From assembly GCA_034401795.1 (NCBI GenBank), contig CM067371.1, positions 82,463,306 to 82,527,305 on the forward strand: 64,000 bases of DNA. Reading direction: 5' to 3'. Below, piece by piece: positions 41,375-54,200 of the stretch. The stretch's first letter is position 1. The number at the start of each line of letters is the position of its first letter. Position numbers and translations under genes: made by a program. This DNA is from Chaetoderma sp. LZ-2023a. Its lineage: Eukaryota; Mollusca; Caudofoveata; Chaetodermatida; Chaetodermatidae. The notes under the pieces are model-generated. The model was given only the letters and a program-made list of their open reading frames with translations, made no database searches and was not told where the DNA came from.

Positions 41375-42770
41375 CAGAATGGTCTCTCAACCCTCTGGTT
41401 TTACAAAGAATCTTCGAGCATTGGGGCAAACCAAATATGGACTTTCTCGCCACAAAGGAAAATGCTCAAATCATAACTTACGTCTCGACGATTCCAGATT
41501 CAAATGCTGTCGATACAGATGCTCTAGCGATAAGCTGGAAAGGGATGCACGTGTATGCTTACCCTCCCACCGTCCTCCCGAAGGTGCTGGTGAATATCCC
41601 AGAAGAACCATGCCTGGTCCTGCTTATAGCGCCATTTTGGCCCAGCAGTGCATGGTTCAAAGAGCTTCTGGAGCTATTGATGGACAATCCAATGGAGCTG
41701 CCCGAGATTCCGAACATAATCTCTCAGGCCAAGGGCCGCTTCCCGAAATGTTCAAATTGACTGCATGGATGTTATCAAACAATGTTCCATGGCTTTTCTC
41801 AGCATGCTGCAAGTTTCATCGCAGCCACGAGAAGGAGGTCAACCTTCAAGTCATATAACAACAAGGTTAACAAATTTGCAGAATGGTGTAATGGAAAGGA
41901 ATTTGATCCCTTTTCAAGCATCTGTTCAACAAATAGCAGACTTTCTCTATGAGCTATTCCATTCTGGTTTAGCTCCCGTTACTGTTGCTGGAAACAAGTC
42001 GGCTTTGGCATCAGTTATCCCTTGTCTAGTCAACAGCGATAGTCCAGAGGTGGCCCAGTTAAACGTGATGGTGAAGGGAATGAGAAATCTCCGACCGAGA
42101 CAACCGCTAGTCATTCCAACCTGGAGTCGGGCTTTGGTGCTTAATGTGCTAACCAAGTGTCCATTCGAACCTTTGGGTTCGGTTAGCTTAAAGCATCTGA
42201 CTCTGAGGGCATTTTTTCTGCAGGCAGCATCGGCAGTCAGAAGGCGTAGTGAGATCCATGTGCTTTCTACAGAGAGGAACCGATTTATAGTCTCTGGAGA
42301 AGGTCTGCGACTGCTCCTGAGAGCAGAATTCCTTTCAACAAAATATCCCAGCAAACCGAAATTAAATTGTAATGATCATGATGCCAGTGCCTGGTGCTCG
42401 GTACATGCTTTGACTAAGTACAAAAAGCGAACCGACTCGTTATGGTCAGATGATAAGTATCTGTGGATCTGCCATAAAAAGCCTTATGGCGCAGCATCCA
42501 TGGATACTATATCTCATTGGGTAGTCGAATGCATTCAGACTACCCACGAAATCGTGACCGGGCACCAGGTCAATGGGCCAGGGCTCATGACCTTAGGGGA
42601 CTAGCCACCTGTACAGCTCCTTATAATGGTGTCTCTTTAGAGGACATCATGGCAGTTGCACAATGGCACTGAGTCTTCATTCACAGACTACTATATTTGG
42701 GATATGTTTGACTCAGCCAATCCACTCACCTTAGCTGTTAATCCCAAGCTATTTGGACACACTGTTCTTT
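41299..42770 (+). pseudogene. DIRS linker and tyrosine recombinase (copy 1), broken
   Basis: The first frame (41299-41760) reads AAHIPGHLNILADAFSRRHR, then WGKPNMDFLATKENA and LLIAPFWPSSAWF, the conserved region between RNase H and the recombinase. A shift near 41760-41880 leads to the recombinase (41900-42600): KFAEWC, PVTVAGNKSALASVIPCL and AVRRRSEIHVLS with the first catalytic Arg. Another shift gives AHDLRGLAT (His-x-x-Arg), then AQWH, a stop, and SSFTDYYIWDMF with the Tyr. The catalytic set is recognisable, but three or more frame breaks kill the gene. Confidence 0.88.
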
Positions 42771-43120
42771 CTCCAATCAGTAGCTTCATTGCTTTTTAAG
42801 AGATATTACAGGTGTGTTCAGCGAGAGGAGCTCAACCAAGCAAGTCATGAGAGCCAAGATGACTGCTGATACTTTGCGTCTGGAATCCAAGTTTGACTGC
42901 TTATATTGTATTCTGTTTATACATCATGTTCATTAATTTTATATATTCATGGTCATTCCTAGGCTATTATGTGTCAGGTGCTGTTAACCCACCTGTCACA
43001 TTTGTGTTTCAGGCGAGATTTCATGTTCGCTAGTTCTCCCCTTGTTGGAGAAAAAGGGGTAGTGGAGGGGTCTAAGTCTTTTCTGGCTCACCCCTTCCCA
43101 CCAGGTTATTGACCCAATCT

Positions 43121-43457
43121 GGTGTTATCAATAAGTAATGTAATGGTAAGTATTGATCGATGGAGAATGAATGAAATTTCCCTTTCTCCGAGATCTAACA
43201 ATACTTACCATTACATTACGGGCCCAGCCTCCCAGCCACACGGAGGCATGCCATGTATCATGTACTCTCGCTTTATCTATGTGAATGAGTGAGGGTTCAT
43301 GGTAACGGGTACCCGGTTGTTGGGGCGGGTACCCGGTTCCAGGAACCGGTTAGAGTTCTGTAAAAGTCTAAGACTCTTAGGGCACAAACACCAAGGTGGG
43401 TGTTATCAATAAGTAATGTAATGGTAAGTATTGTTAGATCTCGGAGAAAGGGAAATT
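43121..43457. repeat. DIRS copy 1 internal complementary region and right terminal repeat
   Basis: 43121-43171 (ggtgttatcaataagtaatg...) is the predicted complement of the lost left end. 43172-43218 (gaaatttccctttctccgag...) is the reverse complement of the right end at about 43411-43457. Both halves also share the ITR block gtaatgtaatggtaagtatt. Confidence 0.82.
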
Positions 43458-43800
43458 GAAATTTCCTTCAATCACTTGTAATGTAACTCCTCTGAAACCA
43501 TTAGACGGAACTCAACCAAATTTGATATGTGAGTTATATATATGACTGCGGAGTACAAGAGGCCATTTACATTTGCCTCTGCCCCAATGGGGTGTGGGAA
43601 GGGTCAAAAGGTTAAATTTTACCCTGCAGAAATTGATTGTAATGTATCTCCTCTGAAACCGTTGGACGAAATTCAACCAAATCTGGTATGTGAGTTACCT
43701 ATATGATTGTGGAGTGCAAAAGGACATTTACATTTGTCTTCGACCCCGGGTGTGGGGTGGGGTCAAAGTTCAAAGCAGTGAACATGCGGATTTGTGATGA
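43458..43800. repeat. Two satellite units, about 158-bp period
   Basis: cttgtaatgtaactcctctg (43478) and attgtaatgtatctcctctg (about 43635), each followed by aaacc.tt.gacg.aa.tc and aaccaaat. They are related to the array at 32768-33690. Confidence 0.8.
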
Positions 43801-44179
43801 TGCATCATAGACCGATCAATCTAGTTCTTTTTAATTCTATAGAACGAAATTTTAATTAATAACTGGGTCAGGCGGTGTAATAATTTTTCCTTTTTGATTC
43901 GGTTGTCATGTCTAATTAAAGAAAATAACGCAACAGCATTCCAGATTGTTGTATTTTGAACTGTGCGTTCTGTTGATTACTCTTAAATGTAAACTATAAA
44001 CTGAACTCTAGGATGAGTTTACGCTGTCACTCTCGTAGCTACTCAAAGCTACCATCCTATTTATGTGGATTGCGCAGTATCTCCCCGGCTACTAATATTA
44101 GCATATTCTCGCTACTCGAGTAATCACCTACGGTCATCCTACAAAGGGAGGCTATATAAGAGGAAGCTGATACAATACG

Positions 44180-44400
44180 TCATTTATATTTTTTGTCGAC
44201 TACATTTTAAGTCAAATTTTCATGAAATAAACAGTGTTTATTAAACTATACACACTATTTAGACGGCCCCAATTAATAATTTCACTCCCGTGATGATGGA
44301 CATAAGATATATATTAAGCATAGATGTAGGATGGTAAGAATTTGTCAAATCAAATTGCGTTCTACTTTTGTGCTATTTTTTTTAAATCTTTTATTTCAAC
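44180..44400 (-). mobile_element. Fragment of the 31664-type hAT element, reverse
   Basis: The reverse complement contains aaatagcac, then ccatcatcacgggagtgaaa and ttattaatt, matching 31765-31900 inside the hAT at 31664-32744. No ends are preserved. Confidence 0.65.
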
Positions 44401-44629
44401 TTTTTCTAGAAATTCCAAGTCCCAGTTTTCGTGACTTGTCACGTTACCCCGGTTTATACTTTTGGGAATTTGGATCTATGATTTAATCGAAAATCATAAT
44501 TTGTTTTACAAAATCGATCGCGAAGTTTCAAAGCAAAAATCATACACGCCTATGGTTGACTAAAATATTTCAAGTATTGATTTTCAGATGACGGATTAAT
44601 GTGAGAGTCCATGTACATGTACCTCTTTG

Positions 44630-44979
44630 GTGGAATCCAGTTTTAACCATATGTCCTGCCCATCCGTAGCTAAGCTCCAGCCACACCTTTCCCCTTTTGG
44701 GATCAATCGATCTCTGCATTCTTTGAATCTCAATTTCCAGAAAACTACAAGTAAGCTGTCGAGTATTTTGAAGCTAATTTAACTAGGCGCTATTGCTGGC
44801 TATGGATGTTTATTAAGTAGTAAAGACATACAATTCGTACAACTTGACAGGCTATTTTTTGTGTGTATGGCGGACTAAATCGTGTCATGTATGACGTAAT
44901 TTATTATGGTGTCAGCCTACACGTGACGTTGTTGATTATGAGGTTATATGATTGATTGATAAACTGGATTCCTCCATTT
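44630..44979 (+). mobile_element. MITE-B copy ending just before a splice acceptor
   Basis: From tggaatccagttttaacc to aaactggattcctcca. It keeps the taaagacatacaattcgtac block. The right end lies about 20 bp upstream of the acceptor at 44999-45000 of the ARM-like gene. Confidence 0.8.
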
Positions 44980-45000
44980 CTTCTTGTGCATTACCCACAG

Positions 45001-45266
45001 GTGATTCAATATCCAACATTCAACAATGAGTGATACAGACAGTGGGCGTGGCTCCCCTCAGCCTGACGCTGCATACGTCAATCACGATGCATATCCTGAC
45101 AGAGAGGAAATGCTGCCGCTTGTAGCTGCTGATTTGCCTGATCCGGTTCCAGTGCGAAAGGTTATACGTACGAGTAGTGTCCTAGTTATGATGACCTTGC
45201 AGCAGTCACATGATCCGAATGATCTGAAGACGGCGATGCAACGAATGCTTGATCTGGCGGTAGATG
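45001..45266 (+). CDS. ARM-like gene, first coding exon
   Basis: An acceptor-like tract (cattacccacag) ends at 45000, so the exon probably starts at 45001 with 25 nt of leader before ATG 45026. The ATG context is caacaATGA. Coding runs to 45266 (donor gtaggt), 80 codons plus one base. It encodes an acidic N-terminus, then a first helix pair including VRKVIRTSSVLVMMTLQQ. An upstream non-coding exon is implied but not found. Confidence 0.75.
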
Positions 45267-48200
45267 GTAGGTTTTACACTCAGACACGGAGACAGCTTTT
45301 GGAAGGCATTAGCCGATAGATTAGCCAACTACATACTTCTTAGCGAAATCTTATATATTTAGCGAATCAGGTTTGGGGTCAATGTACTCATATACTCGGT
45401 ACTTGTGTACTCGAGTACAGATTTTTAAGTACTCGGATGTACTCAGTACTTGTGCCTTTTTATGAGTACATGTACTTGTACTCAGCCTCAGTACATTTCC
45501 AAAGGACTTGTACATTTGTACTCGAGTACATACTCTCTACTTGTACTTTTGAGTACTTAAGATTACATGCAGAGTACTTTTTTTCTACACAAAAATTATA
45601 TGCATACTTTATTCTTTTCATTTGAAATTCCAAGCACTGGTTCTCAGAAAGGTGATATGAAATCTAATAAATATTTGAAAACAATCTGACTGACTTGGTG
45701 CTATCTGCTCAAAATTTTGAAATTAATCTGCGTTATAATATGTTTTCATACATGTAGTGATTTGTTTTAAAAATTTGTTTTAAAATTGAAATTCTGGATG
45801 TTTGCCTGGAAAAGGGCAAATGTTGTAGTAGGTATGCTTATATGGAATACGATAACAAGCATTTGACTAATGACACTAATGAAACCTTTTTATCTAAATT
45901 TCAATGCTGTCATACAAGAAACTGTTGAATATTTTAAACATAAATTGACTAGAATCCATTGCTGCTTGAGCCAGGAACTGCTTCTAGCCAAATTAACTTC
46001 AAAATAAACCTTAGCTGTTTGATTTGAAATTGAAATTCCGGATGTTTGTGTTGAAATGGGCAATTGCTGTAGGTATGCTAATAGGAAATAGGATTAATCA
46101 AGCAAAGTATTTTAACCCATGTACTATTAAAACCCTCTTTATCTACCTTTCAAGGGGAGTCATACAGGTAAGCTTAATAATTTGTCTTTAAACCATAATT
46201 GCTGCTTTAAGCAGCAAGACATACCCCACCAAATAACTTTCAAAATGTTCAATAGACTGTTAGAATTTATCATTGAAACTGTTGCAAGATGTAGTGTGGA
46301 TTAGAACAGAGCTTGTGCAAGAACCCAAGCCTTATGTCAACAAATACCTGACCTTGGCAATTATAGGCCTACTGATAAGATACCATTCATGCATGATAGT
46401 CCTGACAATGAAATTGAACAAACTCATTATTTCAGGTTTTATGGACCTCCCATCTCTTAAACTTTTAACACTCAATCCAATGAAAAAAGCCTTCTGCAGT
46501 GATCTTGGGAAAATTTCAATTTGCAGACCAAGAGAATACTAAATTTTCAGAGATAATCTGCCAATTGACAACTTCTTTGAGAAGATTGAAACTTTGTTGA
46601 ACACATTTGAAGGTTACAGGGTTAATCAACGTTAATATTAAATACACTTTTTTAAGAATAAAGTTCAATGTTGAATATTTTGAAAATAATTTGTCTGGAA
46701 ACGAATGCTGCTATCAGCAGTAATGTTTATCAGTCAAATTAATTTCAAAATATTAAACATTACTACATGATTTATCCGCAATAAATTATTTCTAATTTAA
46801 CCCTTTCACTGATGAAGCTTTATATTATACATTCAAAGCTATCATGCTAGGAATTCAGCATATTTTTTACGAAGTAAATATTCTGTTAAATATTTTGAAA
46901 ACATTTATATATAATCATGAATATTGATTATTTTCTTGTTTATATTTTAACTGTTGCTCCTTTGGAAATGTACTGAGTCTGAGTACAAGTACATGTACTC
47001 ATAAAAAGGCACGAGTACTGAGTACATCAGAGTACTTGAAAATAAATCTGTACTCGAGTACACGAGTACTGAGTGCATGAGTACATTGACGCCAACCCTG
47101 GCAGTGAGGCATTTAAAAATCATTCAATGTTATAACTTTTATAGTCTAACTTTCACCTAAGGGAGTTTTCAGCTCGGTTGAAAACTCAGTTGCACCATAA
47201 GCTATGCATTTATATTACCTACACTGCCCTCGCAGGCACTGTACCTATTTATAAATAGGTGGACTGGAGCAATGCAGAGTGAAGCGCCTTGCTCAAGGAC
47301 ACAACGCAGCGGGAGGATAACTGCCAACATTTGAGTTACCAGGACTCGGACACTACACCTCTATATAAATACATTTATCATAGTATATCGGTTTAATTTA
47401 TGTTTTCCATGTAGATACCATTCTTCCATACCTTGAGGAACATAATGCTCATTTAGATGTGATTTCTGTGATGAGACATCTTACTTCACACATGGACACA
47501 CAAATTGTGAGTGTCAAAACCATGCATTGCATATAGGTATAACGTTAAATTCCTTATCTAGAGGTATTGTGTGTGTGATGCGACTAGACACAGTATCAGC
47601 GACATTCTGTTGACCATATAATCATTAGGGGTTCTGAATATTTGTCATACGCTATATTTAGTCAGACCACAAAGTCTGGTGAGACAAAGTTAATGGAGGG
47701 TTTTGATCTGCCACTCAAGAATCTGATGTCATAATCAATTGCCGTCACAATCATAATGGCATAGCTCCACGATGGAAATCGAAATGTCTGTCACAACATT
47801 ATACGAATTGTATACAAGTATGGTGAATTGACCATTTAATGAACATTCTGTTATATATTTCGAAGCTATTTTGATGGAGATCTGTTATTCTCAACATCTT
47901 AAGCTGAATGGCTACCGTGATATTAAAATTCTGGGAATATAGGTTTCAGAATTTGAAATTGATTCCTGCACGTGTACAAGATAGGCTACAGGTGGGTGGG
48001 TCATAGCTTGAAATGGATCCCTCTTGTCATGTCTGTGTGGGTGCGTGCGTGTGAGCGAACGTGCGTACATATGTGACATCTGTGTCTCACACGAGAAAAT
48101 TCAACTTCTGGAATGGATCTTCACCTGAGGAAACTACACAATCTTTTGCTTCAAATGGCAAAGGTGATCACAGGTGAGCGTGTGGTAGAGAATCTGAAGA

Positions 48201-51200
48201 CTCTGAATACATGTTTGTTTACAGTACACTAATGACCATTGTGACGTCATCAACGGCCATTGATTGATTTATGACCCTCACCCCGTAGGTAGAAGAGCGT
48301 GTTGTGATCAGTTCCATCTGCGTGTGTGCGATCGGGTCTGTCTGTGCACGAGCGGGCATGAGATCGGAAAAAGTTCTAGATATGTAGATAGCTCCAAAAC
48401 AGGTGGCCCAATTTCACTCAAATCTTAACACAAGAATGGGTGTGACCATACACTAGGGTGGCACAACTATGGGCCTGTCCAGGAAAATGCAAAACAAATC
48501 GGGAGAAATTTGGAAAAAAAATTAGAAACTCCAATAACTTTTTACAATGTGTCGAAATGTATAGGGTGATTCTCTGCACTTGCTGGTTGCTTACTAGTTT
48601 ATTATTTCTTTGAAATGTTTGATGATTATAAATATATTGGTTAGGATGTATCCTAGGAATACAGCAAACCTACATTTCAAATACCATCTGCGCTATTACA
48701 TTTCACTTCAAGAGTATACTTATCTCCCTAATACTTTTTGATATTGCTAAATATCGGCTTTCACTCAATAAAACACTCAGATTAAAACAGTTAGGTGCCC
48801 CTACTGGGCAGGGAGTCAGAGTGTAGTCCGGCGGATGCCAGCCCCACCACCGCGCATGCGCAGACTAGCACTTCCTCTTTGCTAATTTATTGGCAGAGAG
48901 TAAACACATGTTTTTGTGCTTTGCGCTTTTCTATTCATTTTTAAGTCGATTTAGCCTGTTTAGTAGAAGTTTCAAGCCTGTTTGGAATGTCTGAGAGAGT
49001 TGCTTCACCGGAGGACGGCCCAGGACCTATCCATCAGGTGACTTCTATTAAGATTTAGCGAGTTTTACCCGGTGTAATGTGTTTCCGGGACTCGCGTTTA
49101 CCGTGATAAGCGCCTTGTTTAGTTGTTTTATTTCAACTGGGTGCTATATAATACTAATCTCTCTTTGTCTTTATGTCCACAGGTATCTGTCAGGATATGT
49201 AATGGACATCACAGCATCAGAGGATTTGTTTCTCTCCACCAAGGTTCCATTTCCTACTAATACTGTTAGGTTATCTAACCAAAAATTCTATGTCCAGTGA
49301 GTCTCACTTTGCCCTCTTGATCCAATTCCTTCCCCTAAGGTGGAGAGAGTTGAGAGGCGTAGTCTTGGTGGAGTGCTCCAGTTCATCACGTTGGATGGTT
49401 TGTCTATACAAAGTGTCAGGTATCTGATTAATGATATGAAGTGATGTTAATTATTTTGAACTGTGATTGCCATTGTTATCATTGTGTATCTGATGTTTGT
49501 GTAGTCTGAATATCTATCCTGAAGATGTTCTGGTTATGAATACAATTCGTCCTTGCACTTGGATGTTTGTTACAGATCGATTTTTTCCTGTCATAGGATT
49601 AATGACGTCATAATCAGCCTTGCTCTTTATTAACAATTAAAGTTTTGTCCAACGCTGGTTTCAGATGATTAGTGATCTTTATGATCATTTCCCTCTCTTT
49701 TAGTTTGGTTTGAGTTTCTAACCGTAACAAATTTGCTCATTGTCCTCGTCCTTTGTCCTGTTTCAGAGACCTGGTTGCTCGTCCTGTGGACGTTTCCTGA
49801 AGGGAAAATTTATTCCTCATCTCTGTTATCATTGTAGCCCTTGTGGGCCCTTGCTTAATTGCGAGATATGTACATTGTGTAAGCATTGGGGGGGCGAATT
49901 AATGTCCGAATTCTTGTGCTTGCAGGCGAAGGACAAGGTGGTGGAGGAGGAGAGGAAGCAGAAGAGAGAGGGTGTAAGTAAGAAGGGTAAGAGGAAGGCC
50001 TCGTCCACGGTGGACATGGAGGCCTTCCGTGTTGAGATGTTGGGAGAGATGAAGAGGACAATAAAGGATTTGGTTCCAGAGTTGCTTCGTGGCATGCTTC
50101 CTGGGCCAAATCCTTTGTTGTCCTCGTCATCTGCTTCGGAGCAGGTAATCCCCACCTCTGAATCACCATTCCGTAGGCCGTTACCAGTTTTCGAGGATTC
50201 AGAGGTGGCCCCATTAGAGGGGACGTTCCACGACCCTGGCAGCAGGCTTGCCGCACCGAGGGGTCGTGGACGGCTGTCGCTGGAGCCCGCTGGCTGCTTA
50301 TCAGTCCAGGGGTATCCGCACACCGCGGGTGCCAGTACCTCCTATGGCACCTTTCCTGGCCAGTCCGGGTTAGCTCTCTTTGCTGACCCGGAGTCTAATC
50401 TGTCTGGCCAGGAGGAAGAGGATTACCTGTTAGGGTCGCCGTCTGAGGACGTGACCATGGATTATGACATCTGTGCACCCCTCACGGGGAATGCAGGCGA
50501 CATATTCCATGGCTCCACTCACGCAGGAGTGGAGTTCACGGCTCAGAAGGTGGCCCTGGGCGGTGCTGATGGCCAGCTATGCCGCATACCTCGGCTTGCC
50601 GAGGGTATTGCTGGTGCTGGTCGGGGCCGTGGTGGGGCGGTATCTGCCCCGCTCTCTACCATGGTGCCTGCTTCTGGACAAGCCAGCCAGGTTACCATGC
50701 CGGCGCTTTCGGGCCCGCATGCTTTCTCTGGCTTGCCAGGAGTGTCAGCTTATCCGCCGACAAGCTCTGCTGCGTGTGCTCAGGAGGAAGACGAAGGCCC
50801 CCGTCTTGTAGAGCACTCGCAGTTAGCCACGGAGGAGGATTGGTCTGACGCTTGTCAATGGCTGATTAGTGTCAGGCCAGACCTGCCCGTGGAGCAGTCG
50901 GCTAGCCAGCGTGACCACAGGCCGTGGTTAGCTGGTAAAGCCGCTGCTAGCCCTATGCCATCTCTGCCGTTAGCAGAGCATGTCGCTGATATGTTCGCGG
51001 CGGCGGAGACGTCCGTTAAGGTGAATGGGCGTCTCGCGAAGGCCCCTTGTGAGGTGGCAAGGCGCTGCCGCATCGTACCTGTGGATTACCAGAGGTACGG
51101 TGTGGTGCCCAAGCCTAGCGTGGATGACCGCGCGGCTTTGGGCGAGGATGCGCGGCCGGGCTCCCGTTCTGACACAGGAGCTTTGTGTTCGAACGCGTTG

Positions 51201-54200
51201 CGTTCGGCGAATGCCGTGTTGCGTGATGCGGAGGAGAGTGGGAGAGCTTCTATTGCGGCTCTGTCCCACGTCTCCCAGCTGTTACAGGGGGTAGTAACGG
51301 CATCCGCATCGCGCCAACCGAGCCCGGTCACAGTCCAGAGAGCCATCCAGGATGGTATCAACCTGGCTCTGGACTGCATGACTCGGGCGGTGACCAGGAG
51401 TGTCCGGGCGAGGCGCACGTTTGCCTTGGACAACTTGTGCCCATCCCAGGACCTGTACAATAGGCTACTGCGTACGCCTATGACAGGTCCTGGTCTCTTT
51501 GGAGGTGAGGGATGTAGGCACCTCCAGGAGACGGTTACTCTGGTCAATAACCAGAGGGCGCTGCGCGAGCAGTTTGAGGTGCTCCGTAGGGAGCGCGTTC
51601 GCGCGGCACCCCCTGCGTTTCGTCCCCGGCAGGCTCGAGGTGGAGGTGGCCAGGTCAGAGGCCAGCCACCATCGCAGCGTCGGCCTCGGCCGCGTGCGAT
51701 TCGGCCAGCAGTGAGGGGGGTGCAGGGCGTGGCGCGCGAGGATCTGGTCGTGGTAATCGTGCCTGATGGGCCGGTTACCATGGTGGGAACCACTCCAGTG
51801 TTTCTGGCGAAGGAGACAGTGCCACTCTTGCACTCCTTATGTCCACCTCTCTCCCTAGGTGGACCGGTGGGAGGCCGGTTGGCCGACCACATGCAAGAGT
51901 GGGAACGGTTAACTCAGGACCGTTTAGTCTTGCGATGGCTTTCAGTCGGGTATCATCCCGATTGGATGACAGGCCCGCCATCGCGGCTGTCTCTGGTGCC
52001 AATCTGGACTCCAAATCCGAGAGATCCAGAGCAAAGGTTGTGTATCGAGGAGGAGATAAACTCCCTCATACAAAAAGGAGCGATTCAGCCGGCACAAAGC
52101 CGGGCTTCTATTCAACCATATTCTTAGTAACAAAAAACACCGGAGGGTGGAGACCTATTCTCAACCTCAAGCCGTTGAACAAGTTCGTAGAGACGCCCAG
52201 TTTCAAGATGAAGACTGTGCGCTCGGTGTTGGCAGGGTTGGAGAAGGGAATGTGGACAGCCTCAATAGATTTGAAGGATGCTTATTTCCACATCCCCATA
52301 GCGAGGAGTTTCCGTCGCTTCCTGAGATTTGCATTCCAGGGCAGACAGTGGGAATTCAGGGTGTTACCCTTCGGAATTTCCACGGCTCCTCGGGTTTTCA
52401 CCCGTGTGGTTCTTGCGATCACCGCATTCCTCCGCAGGAGAAGCATAGCAGTCCACACGTACATAGACGACTGGCTGTTGAAAGCACACACCCAGGAAAG
52501 TTTATCGGCCAATCTGGAGATTGTTTTGAAGACTCTCACAGACTTGGGCTGGATAATCAATTTCCACAAATCAGAGCTGACTCCATCCCAGAAGTTTGTT
52601 TACCTGGGCATGTTCTTCGATCTAGAGACAGGATATGTTTATCCTACTCAGGAGAGGGTTCGGACACTCATCTCAGTAATACAGTCAGTGTGCGACAGTC
52701 GTCATGTCCTGGCACGGGTTTACTTGAGGATGCTGGGGTTGATGGTTTCTTTGGAACCAGTCATTCCTCAGGCCGCCTTACGCAGGCGGCCGATCCAGTT
52801 ATTTCTCATGACACAATGGACCCAGAGTACAGGTTCGCTGGACTCGAATGTGTCAGTGTTGGCGCCTCTAATTCACCACCTGCAATGGTGGTTGAATACA
52901 GAGAATCTCTTGGTGGGGGTTTTGCTAACCCCTCCCCACCCTCAGGTGACTGTGTATACAGATGCATCGATGGAGGGGTGGGGAGCTTGCCTGGAAGAAT
53001 CCACAATATCAGGGCTTTGGGATCTGGAACAGTCGAAGGAACATATCAATCTACTGGAACTAAGAGCAGTAGTCCTGGGCCTGGAACAGTTCTGACTGAA
53101 AGTTCAGGGCAAGATTGTTCTTATTCGTTCAGACAACTCAACTGTAGTGACTTACATAAACCACCATGGCGGAACGAAGTCGCCCAGTCTCTGTATGATG
53201 ATATGGAGACTGCTTTGTTGGTGCCTGGATCACAGGATTACACAGGAGTTCATATTCTGGGAAGGTTAAATCTGCTAGCAGACTCATTGAGCCGAAGGAT
53301 GAGTGTTTTACCCACGGATTGGCAACTAAATCAATGTGTGGCGGATCGTCTGTTCGACCATTGGGGGAAACCCAACATCGATTTGTTCGCAACGATGTGG
53401 AATGCGAAGATGACGATGTACATCTCTCCGATTCCAGATCCAAGCGCTTTCGCAACAGATGCGTTAGCTATCAGCTGGGCGGGATGTATGCATACGCATT
53501 CCCTCCAGCAATCCTGATTCCAAAAGTTCTTCAGAAAATCAGACAGGAGGAGTGCCAAGTGCTTCTGATCGCCCCGGATTGGCCAAGCCGATCGTGGTAT
53601 ACGGATCTGCTGGACCTTCTGGTCTGCAATCAGGTTCCTCTGCCTCTGATGGACGACATTATCTTCCAGGGCAAGGCCCTTCACAACAATCCGTCAATGT
53701 TCCGATTGACTGCGTGGATGTTGTCAAGGAATCTAGAATTAAGGAGGGCTTTTCTGAGCAAGCGGCCATGTTTATGGCCAAAGCCAGGAGGGGGTCAACC
53801 TCCTGAGCATATAATTATAAAATCAACAGATTTGCAGAGTGGTGCTCAACAAGATGTATTGATCCAATGGATTCATCTATTCGGGTAGTGGCTGATTTCC
53901 TCTGTCACCTGTATGATGCCTATAGCCTCAATCAAGCCTAACTCTATTGCTGGTTATAAATCAGCTTTAATGACTGTTATCCCTTGCTTGGCTAATAGGG
54001 GGAGTGATGAAGTAAGTACATTAAATGTATTAATTAAAGGCATGGGCAATTAGACCACGGAATCCCCCAGTGATTCCATCTTGGAGTTTATCTCTGGTGC
54101 TTCAGGTACTTGGAGATACGCCTTTTGAACCACTTAGTTCCATTTCTATGAAACTGTTAACTCTTAAAACTGTATTTTTAATTGCTGCGGCCTCGGCTAG

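Larger units (their letters stand above)
40468..43457 (+). mobile_element. DIRS-type retrotransposon, 5'-truncated (copy 1)
   Basis: Order on the + strand: end of RT, RNase H, linker region, tyrosine recombinase, internal complementary region (about 43121-43218) and right inverted terminal repeat (43400-43457). The left half and left terminal repeat are missing; the break is inside RT, within a satellite unit. DIRS elements integrate with a tyrosine recombinase and do not normally truncate, so a later deletion or recombination is likely. Confidence 0.9.
45368..47100. mobile_element. Transposon with long GTACTC-rich inverted ends
   Basis: Two inverted arms of about 140 bp (45368-45508 and 46962-47100) consist largely of GTACTCGAGTAC-like words. 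The tips read cagg.ttgg.gtcaatgtact, similar to the CAGGG/TAGGG tips of hAT. No clear 8-bp target duplication is seen (tagcgaat versus gcagtgag), so the superfamily is uncertain. The interior has tandem 240-bp units and hairpin MITE pieces, and no transposase. Confidence 0.8.

Noticed and set aside
45368..47100. Definite hAT assignment of the GTACTC element
   Set aside because: Tips resemble hAT, but the flanking 8-mers (tagcgaat and gcagtgag) do not match, so only a generic transposon call is supported.
51086..51892. 268-codon minus-strand frame opposite the Gag-like gene
   Set aside because: An antisense shadow in GC-rich coding DNA, with no domain.
52147..53300. First two thirds of the 456-codon frame at 52147-53517
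   Set aside because: It is the +1 shadow of the RT frame, which has the clear catalytic motifs. Only its last part (from about 53235) reads real DIRS protein.
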